A stretch of DNA of 20,368 nt from positions 1 through 20,368 of the forward strand of contig CAMLKK010000042.1 in NCBI GenBank assembly GCA_946480715.1, in the 5' to 3' direction. Below, piece after piece: positions 7,679 through 14,804 of this stretch. This DNA is from an uncultured Bacteriovorax sp. (GTDB lineage: Bacteria > Bdellovibrionota > Bacteriovoracia > Bacteriovoracales > Bacteriovoracaceae). A program made the translations under genes and the position numbers. Under the pieces are notes generated by a model. That model had not been told where the DNA came from. It saw only the letters and a program-made list of their open reading frames with translations, and did not search any database. Each line of letters opens with the position of its first letter. The first letter of the stretch is position 1.

Positions 7679-9193
7679 ATGAAAATGCTAAAAAAATTGG
7701 GGCTAGCTAAAAAATTAACGGTATCGACTGTCGTTTTGATGGCCAGTTCACTCATTTTCATCACATCTCTTATTTACATCTCTGTCATGAGCTTTGGTAA
7801 CAGTTTTCTCATGGAAGAGCTTAATGAACGCACAAGCATTCTTGAGCGATCGTTCTCTGAACCTCTTTGGAACTACGATAAAATTCAACTAGTCGAAGTA
7901 GGGAACTCAATGCTCGTTGATGGTAAGTATATTTATCTTCGCGCGCTAAAAGTTCAAAACTCTGCCGGCGAAATTCTTTTTGAAAGAGGAACAGCACGCA
8001 CATTTGTATCTTTTGAAAAAGCAGCACAAAGGCCTTTTACAAAATCAAAGATTATAAAAATTGTTCGTGAAGGGCAGGAAATTGGAACAGTTTCAATTGC
8101 TATCACTAATGAAGGTTTCGTTCAAACGATTCGCACTCAGCTCTTACGTGTATTGGCCGTTTCGCTGACAGTTCTTTGTTTTGTAAGTTTGATGCTGAGA
8201 TTTTACTTCAACAAATTGCTGACAATGCCGCTTAATAAAATTCTTTCACACGTTCGCGCTTTTGAACGCCAGAATTACGAAAATTTTGAGACGACTGATC
8301 TTCCAGATGAGTTTGAAACAATTGCTAAAAGTTTGAATGAATCATGGGCGCTCGTTAAACAACGTAATGACGATCTTATGGGTTATACCGATGATTTGGA
8401 ACTTTTGGTTCTCGAAAGAACGGCAGAACTCGAAGGACAGATTGCTAAAAATATGAATGCCGCTCGGTTAGTTGCTGTTGGAGAGATGGCGGCGGATGTC
8501 GCCCACGAAATCAACAATCCATTGACGATCATTGATCTGCACGTCAACCGTATTAAAAAAATCAATTTACATTATTCGAGTGAACCAAATAAAAATGATG
8601 TTCTGGCATCTATTGAAAAAATCCAGAGCATGGTTTCACGTATTGTAAAAATCATCAAGGGATTAAAGTCTCTCGCTCGCGATGGGAATAACGATCCGAT
8701 GATTAGCTTCTCGGTCGCTTCAATGTTAGAAGAGGTTAAAGTTCTCGTTGATATGAAAATTAAAGGTCAGGAGATTGCTTTTACATCAACTCTCAACGAT
8801 CAAGATGCTTACGTCATTGGGCGTGAAGTGCAGATTTCACAGGTCCTTGTTAATCTCATCAACAACTCAGTTGATGCCATTACTAATCTTCCTGAAAGAT
8901 GGGTGAAACTAGAAGTGCGTGCGAGTGAATCAACGGTGAGATTTATCATCACTGACAGCGGTAACGGAATTCCAGTTGAACTGCAAGAAAATATCATGCG
9001 ACCATTTTTTACAACAAAAGGTGCGCACAAAGGAACGGGACTTGGTCTATCGATTTCAAAAAACATTGTCGAAGAACACGAAGGTCAATTTCTTTATAAT
9101 GCTGAATCGAAAAATACACAGTTTATTTTTACTTTAAAACGAGATGCAACGGCCTCAAAGGCCCAAGCACCAATCAAAAAGCTGGCCGCATGA
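7679..9193 (+). CDS. Membrane sensor histidine kinase
   Basis: A 504-aa sensor kinase. TM1 is about residues 13-35. A periplasmic sensor domain (36-153) contains the EPLWNYD...LV...V.NSAGEI pattern common in small extracytoplasmic PAS/Cache-like sensors. TM2 is about 154-176, a HAMP-like linker 178-225 and a coiled coil 226-258. The dimerisation/H-box is MAADVAHEINNPL, with phospho-acceptor His276. The ATPase domain shows the N-box (NLINNSVDA, 392-400), G1 (DSGNGIP, 426-432), F-box (PFFTTK, 442-447) and G2 (GTGLGLS, 452-458), so it looks fully active. No response regulator lies in the window, so the output partner is elsewhere. Its stop overlaps the start of a periplasmic binding protein, which hints at a shared sensing role. 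The ribosome-binding site before ATG 7679 is poor. Confidence 0.93.
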   Translation: MKMLKKLGLAKKLTVSTVVLMASSLIFITSLIYISVMSFGNSFLMEELNERTSILERSFSEPLWNYDKIQLVEVGNSMLVDGKYIYLRALKVQNSAGEILFERGTARTFVSFEKAAQRPFTKSKIIKIVREGQEIGTVSIAITNEGFVQTIRTQLLRVLAVSLTVLCFVSLMLRFYFNKLLTMPLNKILSHVRAFERQNYENFETTDLPDEFETIAKSLNESWALVKQRNDDLMGYTDDLELLVLERTAELEGQIAKNMNAARLVAVGEMAADVAHEINNPLTIIDLHVNRIKKINLHYSSEPNKNDVLASIEKIQSMVSRIVKIIKGLKSLARDGNNDPMISFSVASMLEEVKVLVDMKIKGQEIAFTSTLNDQDAYVIGREVQISQVLVNLINNSVDAITNLPERWVKLEVRASESTVRFIITDSGNGIPVELQENIMRPFFTTKGAHKGTGLGLSISKNIVEEHEGQFLYNAESKNTQFIFTLKRDATASKAQAPIKKLAA

Positions 9194-9957
9194 AAACAGC
9201 AACGAGAATTATCACATTGTTTGGTTTTTTCTTTTCGGCCCAAGTCCATGCAGATGAAATTAAACTTACCTCAGATCTTTGGTGTCCATACGCTTGTGAT
9301 CCAGCATCAGATAAACCGGGATTCATGATAGAAATTGCCCAGGAAGTTTTTAAAAGCAAAGGACATACGGTTCGTTATGAATTGTTAAATTGGGCCCGTG
9401 CCATTAAAGACACCAAGGCCGGCAAATATGATGGGATCGTTGGGGCGAGTAAAGCTGATGTTCCAGAATTCATTATTCCCAAAACTCCCACGGGAAATAT
9501 GGAAAATTATTATTTCACACTGAGCTCGAATCACTGGAGTTATAGGGGAGTGGAGTCCTTAAAGAATGTCAAGTTTGGTGTGATCAATGATTACAGCTAT
9601 GGTGACGAAGTTGATAAGCAAGTGGCCAAAAAAAATCCCTCACTCACAATTATTTCAGGGAACGACGCTTTAAAACGCATGATTCAGATGACCGAAGCAA
9701 AAAGACTTGATGGATTTGTTGAAAATCCCATGGTGCTTTATTACACCCTCATGGAATTAAATAAGAATGTTCAGGATTTTAAACCCGCAAGTCGCAACCT
9801 TGCTTCTGATCCTGATCTCTTCATTGCGTTCTCACCAAAAAAATCTACTTCCAACAAGTACGCAAAAATGCTTGATGAAGGCATTCACGACTTGAGAAAA
9901 AGTGGAAAGCTTAAAGAGATTCTTAAGAAATATGGGCTTAGTGATTGGGCAAAATAA
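9190..9957 (+). CDS. Periplasmic family-3 solute-binding protein coupled to the histidine kinase
   Basis: A 255-aa protein with a signal peptide (residues 1-21, cleavage after VHA) and a bacterial extracellular solute-binding family 3 fold, the class that binds amino acids and similar small ligands. Visible landmarks are TSDLWCPYACDP at the mature start, where a C32/C36 pair may form a disulphide. GFMIEIAQEVF and YELLNWARAIKDTKAGKYDG follow, and the C-terminus has the usual GKLKEILKKYG. No permease or ATPase gene accompanies it. The start overlaps the kinase stop as ATGA (9190-9193), so the two are translated together. This supports a receptor or co-receptor role rather than transport, as in TorT/TorS or LuxP/LuxQ type pairs. 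Ligand unknown. Confidence 0.88.
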   Translation: MKTATRIITLFGFFFSAQVHADEIKLTSDLWCPYACDPASDKPGFMIEIAQEVFKSKGHTVRYELLNWARAIKDTKAGKYDGIVGASKADVPEFIIPKTPTGNMENYYFTLSSNHWSYRGVESLKNVKFGVINDYSYGDEVDKQVAKKNPSLTIISGNDALKRMIQMTEAKRLDGFVENPMVLYYTLMELNKNVQDFKPASRNLASDPDLFIAFSPKKSTSNKYAKMLDEGIHDLRKSGKLKEILKKYGLSDWAK

Positions 9958-10036
9958 TTCTCACAAAGCCTGACAATTTCCTCACTCAAATTGACCATTT
10001 TACCCTTCACAATGTAACCTCGCTCGAATTACTTTT

Positions 10037-10043
10037 AGAGAGG
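10037..10043 (+). promoter_or_regulatory. Ribosome-binding site fixing the peptidase start at 10050
   Basis: AGAGAGG lies six bases before the ATG at 10050, which opens directly into a signal peptide. The longer in-frame ATG at 9945 would overlap the upstream gene, lacks such a site and would put 35 non-hydrophobic residues before the signal peptide. Confidence 0.7.
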
Positions 10044-10049
10044 TCCATC

Positions 10050-10967
10050 ATGAAGCACATTTTAAAAGTCTCATTTCTTTTATTTTTTTCGCTCCTTTCA
10101 TTTAACGTACTCGCTAATCCACTGTGGAAAGCAACAGTTGTTAAAGCAAAAGCAGTAGGAGAGTTTCCGATTGGCATTGGTACCATCATGAATCTCGCAA
10201 CTGAAGAAAAAAATCTTAGTGGTGAAGCTGTTTTTTTAGGAAGCACACAACTTCCAGGTGGTGAGCGCTCTTATCAAATGTATCTGAACAAAAAATCAAA
10301 AAAGTTTTATCTTGTTCCTGGTGATCTTTTTTCATCCGTTAAAGGATCGCAACAAAGAGTTATTGATTCATATACACAGGCCGGTGGAACATGTTCGGCC
10401 TATGCGATTTTTAATTTTTTACAGCAAACACATCTGACAGGATTCACTGGTACAGGTGAACTTAAAAAAAGTTTGGAATCAGAAGAAGGACGATCAACAC
10501 TTTTGGCAGATGCTATTCATGAATATTATATGACTCCAAGTCATCGATATTCACTTCGTGGAATTTTGGATAAGTATGGAAAGAGTTTTGGTTTCAAATG
10601 CAAAATGTTCAAAACCGATTCTTACGAGAAAGCAAAAAAATCTGTACTCGCTCATTTAGAAACGGGCTCGCCCGTCATCTTCTCATACAACATCGGTCCT
10701 AAAATGGTCGAAGGTCCATTTAAGATGGAAGTTTTTGAAGGAAAAGGTCCGGCCCTTGATGAACGTCTTTGGATTCCTCGTCGAGTGGGTGAGAGAAATA
10801 GCGGCGGACATACAATCGTTGCTGTTGGGTCGTTTGAAGTTGGTGCTAAAACATATCTTGTGATGGTTGATTCAGACTGGTCTGAGCCGAGAGTGTGGGA
10901 TATGGATGAATATTTGAATCATGAAAAAACGGCGCTTGATGAAGTGGAATTTGTTTCTTGTAAGTAG
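10050..10967 (+). CDS. Secreted C39/papain-like cysteine peptidase
   Basis: A 305-aa exported protein with a Sec signal peptide (residues 1-22, ending NVLA). The catalytic signature is Q110 (oxyanion hole) in TQAGGTCSAYAIFNFL with nucleophile Cys115. His254 in GGHTIVAVGS follows, then Asp274/Asp276 in VMVDSDW. The order Cys, His, Asp and the spacing fit the C39-like clan CA peptidases. There is no ABC transporter domain, so it is a stand-alone enzyme rather than a bacteriocin-processing exporter. It probably acts in the periplasm or outside the cell on proteins or peptides; the substrate is not visible. Residues 23-105 form a separate N-terminal region of unknown role. The stop codon lies inside the first arm of the inverted-repeat element that follows. 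Confidence 0.78.
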   Translation: MKHILKVSFLLFFSLLSFNVLANPLWKATVVKAKAVGEFPIGIGTIMNLATEEKNLSGEAVFLGSTQLPGGERSYQMYLNKKSKKFYLVPGDLFSSVKGSQQRVIDSYTQAGGTCSAYAIFNFLQQTHLTGFTGTGELKKSLESEEGRSTLLADAIHEYYMTPSHRYSLRGILDKYGKSFGFKCKMFKTDSYEKAKKSVLAHLETGSPVIFSYNIGPKMVEGPFKMEVFEGKGPALDERLWIPRRVGERNSGGHTIVAVGSFEVGAKTYLVMVDSDWSEPRVWDMDEYLNHEKTALDEVEFVSCK

Positions 10968-11051
10968 ACCGGAAAAACAGTCCGGTGGACTGTTTTTACT
11001 ACGCTATGAAAAGATAAAAAGTCTATTAGCGTGCTAACGAGTCCGGTCTAC
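10964..11051. repeat. Nested inverted-repeat element with three hairpins
   Basis: Perfect 10-bp arms GTAGACCGGA (10964-10973) and TCCGGTCTAC (11042-11051) enclose two further hairpins: the terminator stem at 10973-10997 and ACGCTA/TAGCGT (11001-11006 with 11027-11032). As RNA this can fold into a three-way junction. AGTCCGGT occurs twice (10979-10986 and 11040-11047), so ACCGGA (10968-10973) can pair with either copy, giving mutually exclusive folds. It could be a small non-autonomous palindromic element, a structured 3' end, or an RNA switch. Arms begin at the last base before the peptidase stop codon. Confidence 0.5.
10978..10997 (+). terminator. Intrinsic terminator of the peptidase gene
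   Basis: CAGTCC (10978-10983), loop GGT, GGACTG (10987-10992), then TTTTT (10993-10997). Flanking A and T tracts extend the pairing to 11 bp (10973-10997). It sits ten bases after the stop codon. Confidence 0.65.
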
Positions 11052-11079
11052 TGAATAAAAAACTTAAATTAGTTTAAAT

Positions 11080-11109
11080 AAAAAAAGGCTCCATTTGGAG
11101 CCTTTTTTT
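11080..11109. terminator. Bidirectional intrinsic terminator
   Basis: Seven A's, GGCTCC (11087-11092), loop ATTT, GGAGCC (11097-11102), seven T's. The symmetric A and T tracts allow termination from both the peptidase side (+) and phnE (-), whose stop codon overlaps the tract. Confidence 0.85.
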
Positions 11110-12157
11110 ATTTAAGTGCTTCTCTAATTTTAGAAGACGCCCAGTCCATCGTCCAAACGATAGCTGCGATCAAGATAACCAGCATTCCTACTTCATTCCA
11201 ACGTGCTTGACCTTGGTATTGCATAAGAAGGTTACCGATACCACCACCACCAACTAGACCGATGACAGTCGCCATACGAACGTTGATGTCCCAACGGTAG
11301 ATTGTGTATGAAAGGTATGGAAGAACGATTTGCGGAACAACACCGAACCAAACAATTTGGATAGGGTGAGCACCAGTTGCAGTAATCGCTTCAATTGGAC
11401 CGTCGTCGATTGATTCAATTTGCTCCGAGTATTGCTTAGTAAGAGAGGCAATTGAGTGGATACAAAGAGCAAGCATACCTGAGAAAGGTCCGATACCAAC
11501 CCATACTGAGAAGATAATCGCCCAAACAAGTGGCTCGATCGAACGAGAGATGTTTAAAACAGCTCTTAAAGCGTTGTACACGAAGAAGGCAATAGGATTA
11601 CCGCTCATAAGGTTTCTAGCGGCAAAAAAGCCTAATAGGAAGGCAATAGGGATAGCAACTGCAGTGGCGATGAAGGCCATGTAGATCGTTTCAATAGCAG
11701 CAAACAATCCTTCCTGGAAAATTCCCCAATTTGGATGGAAAAGTGCTGTGAAAATTCTCTTTGCTCCTTCTAATCCACTTTCAGAAAGGAATTCTTTAAG
11801 TGAAATTTGAGAAACATAGAATCCAGTAATAAAAGTTAAAAGAATAACAAGGTACCCAAGCCAAGCGAATGGTTGAGATGTTGCTGTTTCGTTTTCATCG
11901 TATTTCAAAAGTCCAAAGAGTCCGCGACCAAGTGAAAAACGTGTGAAGAATAAAACGGCAGCGATACCAAGACCGATGTAGAGAGAATAAAGTGGTTGGT
12001 TCCAGCTGAATTCCGGGTAACGAACATCTATAATGATTTTTTCATAGATGATTTTGTAACTTATAAGGGCGAGGTAGGCCCAAGCAAGGGCATCAAGAAT
12101 GAAGGCCTTTACCGTTTGGACATATTTATTAGGTGCGGTTTTATATACTTTTTGCAT
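11108..12157 (-). CDS. phnE: Phosphonate-type ABC transporter permease PhnE, with long N-terminus
   Basis: Inner-membrane permease of 349 aa, last gene of a phnD-phnC-phnE operon. The C-terminal 200 residues are the typical PhnE core. RNISRSIEPL-like sequence lies near 202-210, a coupling loop near 246-276 includes EAITATGAHPIQIVWFGVVP, and GLVGGGGIG is at 300-308. The N-terminal 120 residues are extra compared with the usual length of about 260. They contain three further hydrophobic helices (about 14-42, 57-73 and 97-117), making a larger membrane domain. The start is 22 bases after phnC. Substrate could be a phosphonate, phosphite or another oxyanion; the permease alone does not tell. Confidence 0.9.
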   Translation of the reverse strand: MQKVYKTAPNKYVQTVKAFILDALAWAYLALISYKIIYEKIIIDVRYPEFSWNQPLYSLYIGLGIAAVLFFTRFSLGRGLFGLLKYDENETATSQPFAWLGYLVILLTFITGFYVSQISLKEFLSESGLEGAKRIFTALFHPNWGIFQEGLFAAIETIYMAFIATAVAIPIAFLLGFFAARNLMSGNPIAFFVYNALRAVLNISRSIEPLVWAIIFSVWVGIGPFSGMLALCIHSIASLTKQYSEQIESIDDGPIEAITATGAHPIQIVWFGVVPQIVLPYLSYTIYRWDINVRMATVIGLVGGGGIGNLLMQYQGQARWNEVGMLVILIAAIVWTMDWASSKIREALK

Positions 12158-12179
12158 GGATATTTTTTCCGTTTAAATC

Positions 12180-12938
12180 TTAGTTAATTGTCACTTCTAC
12201 AGCATCTTCACCGTAGATTGTTTTGAACCATTCTTCATTGATCTCTAATGGTTTTCCATCATAGATCTTCACTCCACCTTTAAGCGCTACAACTCTATGA
12301 GCGTATTGGCGAACAAGTGAAAGGAAGTGAAGGTTACAAACAACAGTTACACCTAATTCTTCGTTTACCTTTTTAAGGTACTGCATAACTGAGTGAGAAG
12401 TAGCTGGATCGAGAGAAGCTACTGGTTCATCTGCTAAAAGGATTTTTGGATTTTGCATAAGAGCGCGAGCAATCGCCACACGCTGTTGCTGACCACCTGA
12501 AAGATTGTCAGCACGGTTTTTTTCTTTACCTTTAAGACCCACGATTTCGATGTACTTCATCGCGCGTTCTTTATCCTCGGCCGTATAAAGACCAAGGATT
12601 GATTTTAAAATTCCAGTACGAGAAAGATTTCCTGTAAGGACATTTTCCATAACCGTTTTACGAGGAATGAGATTGAAATGTTGGAAGATCATTCCAATGT
12701 TTGCGCGCATTTCACGGAGAGCGCGACCTTTAAGTTTTGTTGTATCAACACCATTAAAGACGATTTCACCCGTTGTAGTGTCGTGCAGTCTGTTTACACA
12801 TCTGAGCATTGTCGATTTTCCAGAGCCTGAAAGACCGATAATCACGAGAAATTCACCTTGAGGAACAGTAAAACTGATGTCCTTTAAGGCATGCAGACCA
12901 TTGGGATAGTATTTATTAACTTTTTTGATTTCTAACAT
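12180..12938 (-). CDS. phnC: Phosphonate-type ABC transporter ATP-binding protein PhnC
   Basis: Cytoplasmic ATPase of 252 aa that powers the PhnE channel. Walker A GLSGSGKS is at residues 35-42 and the Q-loop IFQHFNL at 84-90. The signature LSGGQ is at 146-150 and Walker B ILLADEP at 166-172, followed by ASLDP. An H-loop region CNLHF is in place. The Q-loop form and RNLSRTGILKS-like segment near residues 104-114 are typical of PhnC. It sits between phnD (31 bases upstream) and phnE (22 bases downstream). Length and motifs are normal. Confidence 0.94.
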   Translation of the reverse strand: MLEIKKVNKYYPNGLHALKDISFTVPQGEFLVIIGLSGSGKSTMLRCVNRLHDTTTGEIVFNGVDTTKLKGRALREMRANIGMIFQHFNLIPRKTVMENVLTGNLSRTGILKSILGLYTAEDKERAMKYIEIVGLKGKEKNRADNLSGGQQQRVAIARALMQNPKILLADEPVASLDPATSHSVMQYLKKVNEELGVTVVCNLHFLSLVRQYAHRVVALKGGVKIYDGKPLEINEEWFKTIYGEDAVEVTIN

Positions 12939-12969
12939 TTTCGTCTCATTCCTTCATTAAACGTATTAA

Positions 12970-13884
12970 CTATTTTACTAACGAAGCTGCGTCTGTACCT
13001 GTTGACTTAAGAACTGCTCTTAGAGAGTTGTAATCTTTGTCTGAAGCTGGAATAACACCATCTACAGCGTAGATGTTTTTGAAAGTTGTTTTTCCTTCTG
13101 GTGTCGCTAGGTATTTTTTAAGACCATCGATGAATTTCTTAACAACAGCTGGATCCATACCTTTTCTGAATACGAATGGGTCGTTAGGAATTTTATCTGT
13201 GATTTTTAGAACTTTTACTTTCTTTTCTACATCTGGGAATTGAGTAAGAACTCTCTCGCGAGCATCCTTAATTTGTCCATCAAAAGCGTCTGAATAGAAA
13301 GCTGCACCAGCATCAACTTGACCTTGGTAAATCATCGTGATGACGTTGTCGTGCTTAATAGCAAAAGTTTGGTTTCCTAGTTTTACTTTTTCATCATTTA
13401 AGATTTTAAGTGGGAAGAGGTATCCTGATGTAGAAGATGCATCAGTGAAAGCAAATTTCTTTCCGTTAAGATCTTTAAGTGTTTTGATTCCAGATTTTTC
13501 TGAAGCGTAGATGGCCCCAGCGTAATAATCTTTTCCGTGACGAAGAGTTTTTAACTTTGCTTCAGCTCCGAATTTTGTATTAGCAAGAAGGTATCCGAAA
13601 GAGTTCATAACAGCGATGTCAGCACGGTTTGAACCGAAAGCTTCAACAACAGCGATGTAGTTTGATGGAATACCAGACTTGAAATAAAGTCCTGTTTCTT
13701 TTTCCATGAATTTTAAGAAGTGATCAGAGTTCGTTGCAATTGCATTAGCATCTACAGACGGCGTGAAGTAAATCTTAACTGGGTTGTCGCGTGTTCCAAG
13801 TTTATCTTCAGCAAAAGTAGCAGAAGAAACAACTGAAACTGCAAGCATCAAAAGGCCTAGAACTGGTCTTTTAAAGTTCATCAT
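12970..13884 (-). CDS. phnD: Phosphonate-type periplasmic binding protein PhnD
   Basis: First gene of the operon, 304 aa. A signal peptide (residues 1-25, cleavage after TFA) precedes the PhnD family fold. Diagnostic stretches are FTPSVDANAI near the mature start, FGYLLA, KKFAFTDASSTSGYLFP, and IPNDPFVFRKG. The Ser/Thr-rich DxxSTSG loop is the oxyanion-binding part in this family. Related proteins bind phosphonates, phosphite, methylphosphonate or similar anions, and the exact ligand cannot be read here. AAGGAG lies 5 bases before the first ATG (13884) and 8 bases before a second, adjacent ATG (13881), so either may be used. No C-P lyase genes are adjacent. Confidence 0.93.
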   Translation of the reverse strand: MMNFKRPVLGLLMLAVSVVSSATFAEDKLGTRDNPVKIYFTPSVDANAIATNSDHFLKFMEKETGLYFKSGIPSNYIAVVEAFGSNRADIAVMNSFGYLLANTKFGAEAKLKTLRHGKDYYAGAIYASEKSGIKTLKDLNGKKFAFTDASSTSGYLFPLKILNDEKVKLGNQTFAIKHDNVITMIYQGQVDAGAAFYSDAFDGQIKDARERVLTQFPDVEKKVKVLKITDKIPNDPFVFRKGMDPAVVKKFIDGLKKYLATPEGKTTFKNIYAVDGVIPASDKDYNSLRAVLKSTGTDAASLVK

Positions 13885-14036
13885 GGAAACTCCTTAAACA
13901 AAGAATTCAACGGTTTATAATAAAAAATGTGTGGCAGAAAATAACATAGATAATTTGAATTGGTTAGTCAGGAATTGATTTTGTTCACTAAAATATCGAA
14001 AATCTGGTATTTTTTTCAGTGATAGGTCTTATATTT

Positions 14037-14042
14037 AGGGAG
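14037..14042 (+). promoter_or_regulatory. Ribosome-binding site fixing a GTG start at 14052
   Basis: AGGGAG lies nine bases before GTG at 14052, which opens directly into a signal peptide. The in-frame ATG at 14019 overlaps no ribosome-binding site and would bury the signal peptide behind 11 residues. Confidence 0.6.
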
Positions 14043-14051
14043 ATTTACGCA

Positions 14052-14456
14052 GTGAAAACTTTTGTCCTTGCCATTTCGTTTCTCATCTCTGCCCCTTTGC
14101 TCGCAGATGTGGAAGTCTTTAAATCTCAGGATAATACAGGTCTAAATAAACTTGAACGTATTGATGGAATTGAAAAATCACTCATTCAATACTCGGCCAC
14201 CATAAAAAACATGGAATCAACCATTGAAGAGCAGCGAAAACTCATTGTTGAACTTCAAAAAACGGTGAAGGTTCTAAAAGATAATGATGACAAACGCGTG
14301 CGAGCAGCACTTGGGGAACGTGCGAGTGATGTTCAATCAGCTGTGGGGGAAATTGAAAAATTAAAAGCAGATTTTAAAGAAATAGAAAATATGAAAAAGG
14401 AAATCGAACGCATGAAAGAAGCTATTCTGGATGTGCGTGAGCGTTTTCCAAAATAG
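14052..14456 (+). CDS. Secreted coiled-coil protein, GTG start
   Basis: A 134-aa protein starting with GTG. Residues 1-18 form a signal peptide (ending PLLA). The mature protein is almost entirely helical with heptad-like spacing (about residues 30-130). It contains alternating Lys/Glu and Leu/Ile positions, no cysteines and no proline until the end. This suggests a periplasmic or envelope coiled-coil oligomer, similar in style to YbgF N-terminal or lipoprotein-type trimers, but no family is recognised. It is transcribed divergently from phnD and convergently with the regulator/secreted pair at 14472-15622. Its last codons and stop form one arm of a 12-bp inverted repeat. Confidence 0.75.
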   Translation: MKTFVLAISFLISAPLLADVEVFKSQDNTGLNKLERIDGIEKSLIQYSATIKNMESTIEEQRKLIVELQKTVKVLKDNDDKRVRAALGERASDVQSAVGEIEKLKADFKEIENMKKEIERMKEAILDVRERFPK

Positions 14457-14463
14457 CTTCTTT
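14415..14463. terminator. Hairpin spanning the end of the coiled-coil gene
   Basis: A perfect 12-bp stem (14415-14426 with 14452-14463) is extended by TGG/CCA (14428-14430 with 14448-14450) after one mismatch, with a 17-base loop. The 5' arm encodes Lys-Glu-Ala-Ile near the C-terminus and the 3' arm contains the TAG stop. The T-rich tail (CTTCTTTAATAG) is weak, so termination efficiency is uncertain. Confidence 0.45.
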
Positions 14464-14471
14464 AATAGTTA

Positions 14472-14804
14472 TTATTCTACGCTGACGATTCCGATAATTT
14501 CCTGCGCACTGATATGTTCACCGGCCAGTGTGAGGACCGACACATCCGATACTTTTGGATTTGTTTGGTCGCTTCCAGCTTTAACAGCAATACTTATGCA
14601 GGCCGATTTTTGAATAAGCCCCTCTGGGTGAACAAAAGCGTGTACCTTTTTAAGAGAAAGCCTTCCGCCAGCTCCGGTTAATTCTCCCATGCGAACAACA
14701 AGACCAAGCTTGCGAACTTCTTCTAATTGTTGCTGCAAATCTGCGGCGATGACATTTGTCATGACGGCAAAAAAAGTTAAGGTAATGAGTAGTAGTTTTT
14801 TCAT
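14472..14804 (-). CDS. Small secreted protein coupled to the upstream regulator
   Basis: A 110-aa protein with a signal peptide (residues 1-20, ending NVIA) and a mature part of about 90 residues. There is a short amphipathic helix (22-33), then predicted beta-rich sequence with a single cysteine (Cys69). No family is recognised. The start ATG overlaps the regulator stop as ATGA (14801-14804), and GAAGGAG lies seven bases before it in the regulator tail. The two are thus translated as a unit, which suggests that the regulator controls or works with this exported protein. Confidence 0.72.
   Translation of the reverse strand: MKKLLLITLTFFAVMTNVIAADLQQQLEEVRKLGLVVRMGELTGAGGRLSLKKVHAFVHPEGLIQKSACISIAVKAGSDQTNPKVSDVSVLTLAGEHISAQEIIGIVSVE

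Noticed and set aside
8809..9066. 85-codon frame antisense to the histidine kinase
   Set aside because: It lies wholly inside the kinase ATPase domain, which is intact on the other strand. No start signal.
9945..10049. Longer 340-aa version of the peptidase starting at 9945
   Set aside because: It would put 35 residues before a clear signal peptide and overlap the upstream gene. The ATG at 10050 has AGAGAGG six bases upstream.
10964..11051. Hammerhead ribozyme in the nested inverted repeat (GGAAA on one side, CTAACGA on the other)
   Set aside because: The three-way junction shape is suggestive. However, CTAACGA has A in place of the essential G of CUGANGA, and the core strands are not adjacent to the stem in the required register.
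10964..11051. Integron attC site
   Set aside because: No RYYYAAC/GTTRRRY core pair could be aligned to the arms, and no integrase or cassette array is visible.
13885..14018. Pho box (CTGTCAT repeats) upstream of phnD
   Set aside because: Only a weak CTGCCAC-like half site was found on the - strand, and no second repeat at the right spacing.
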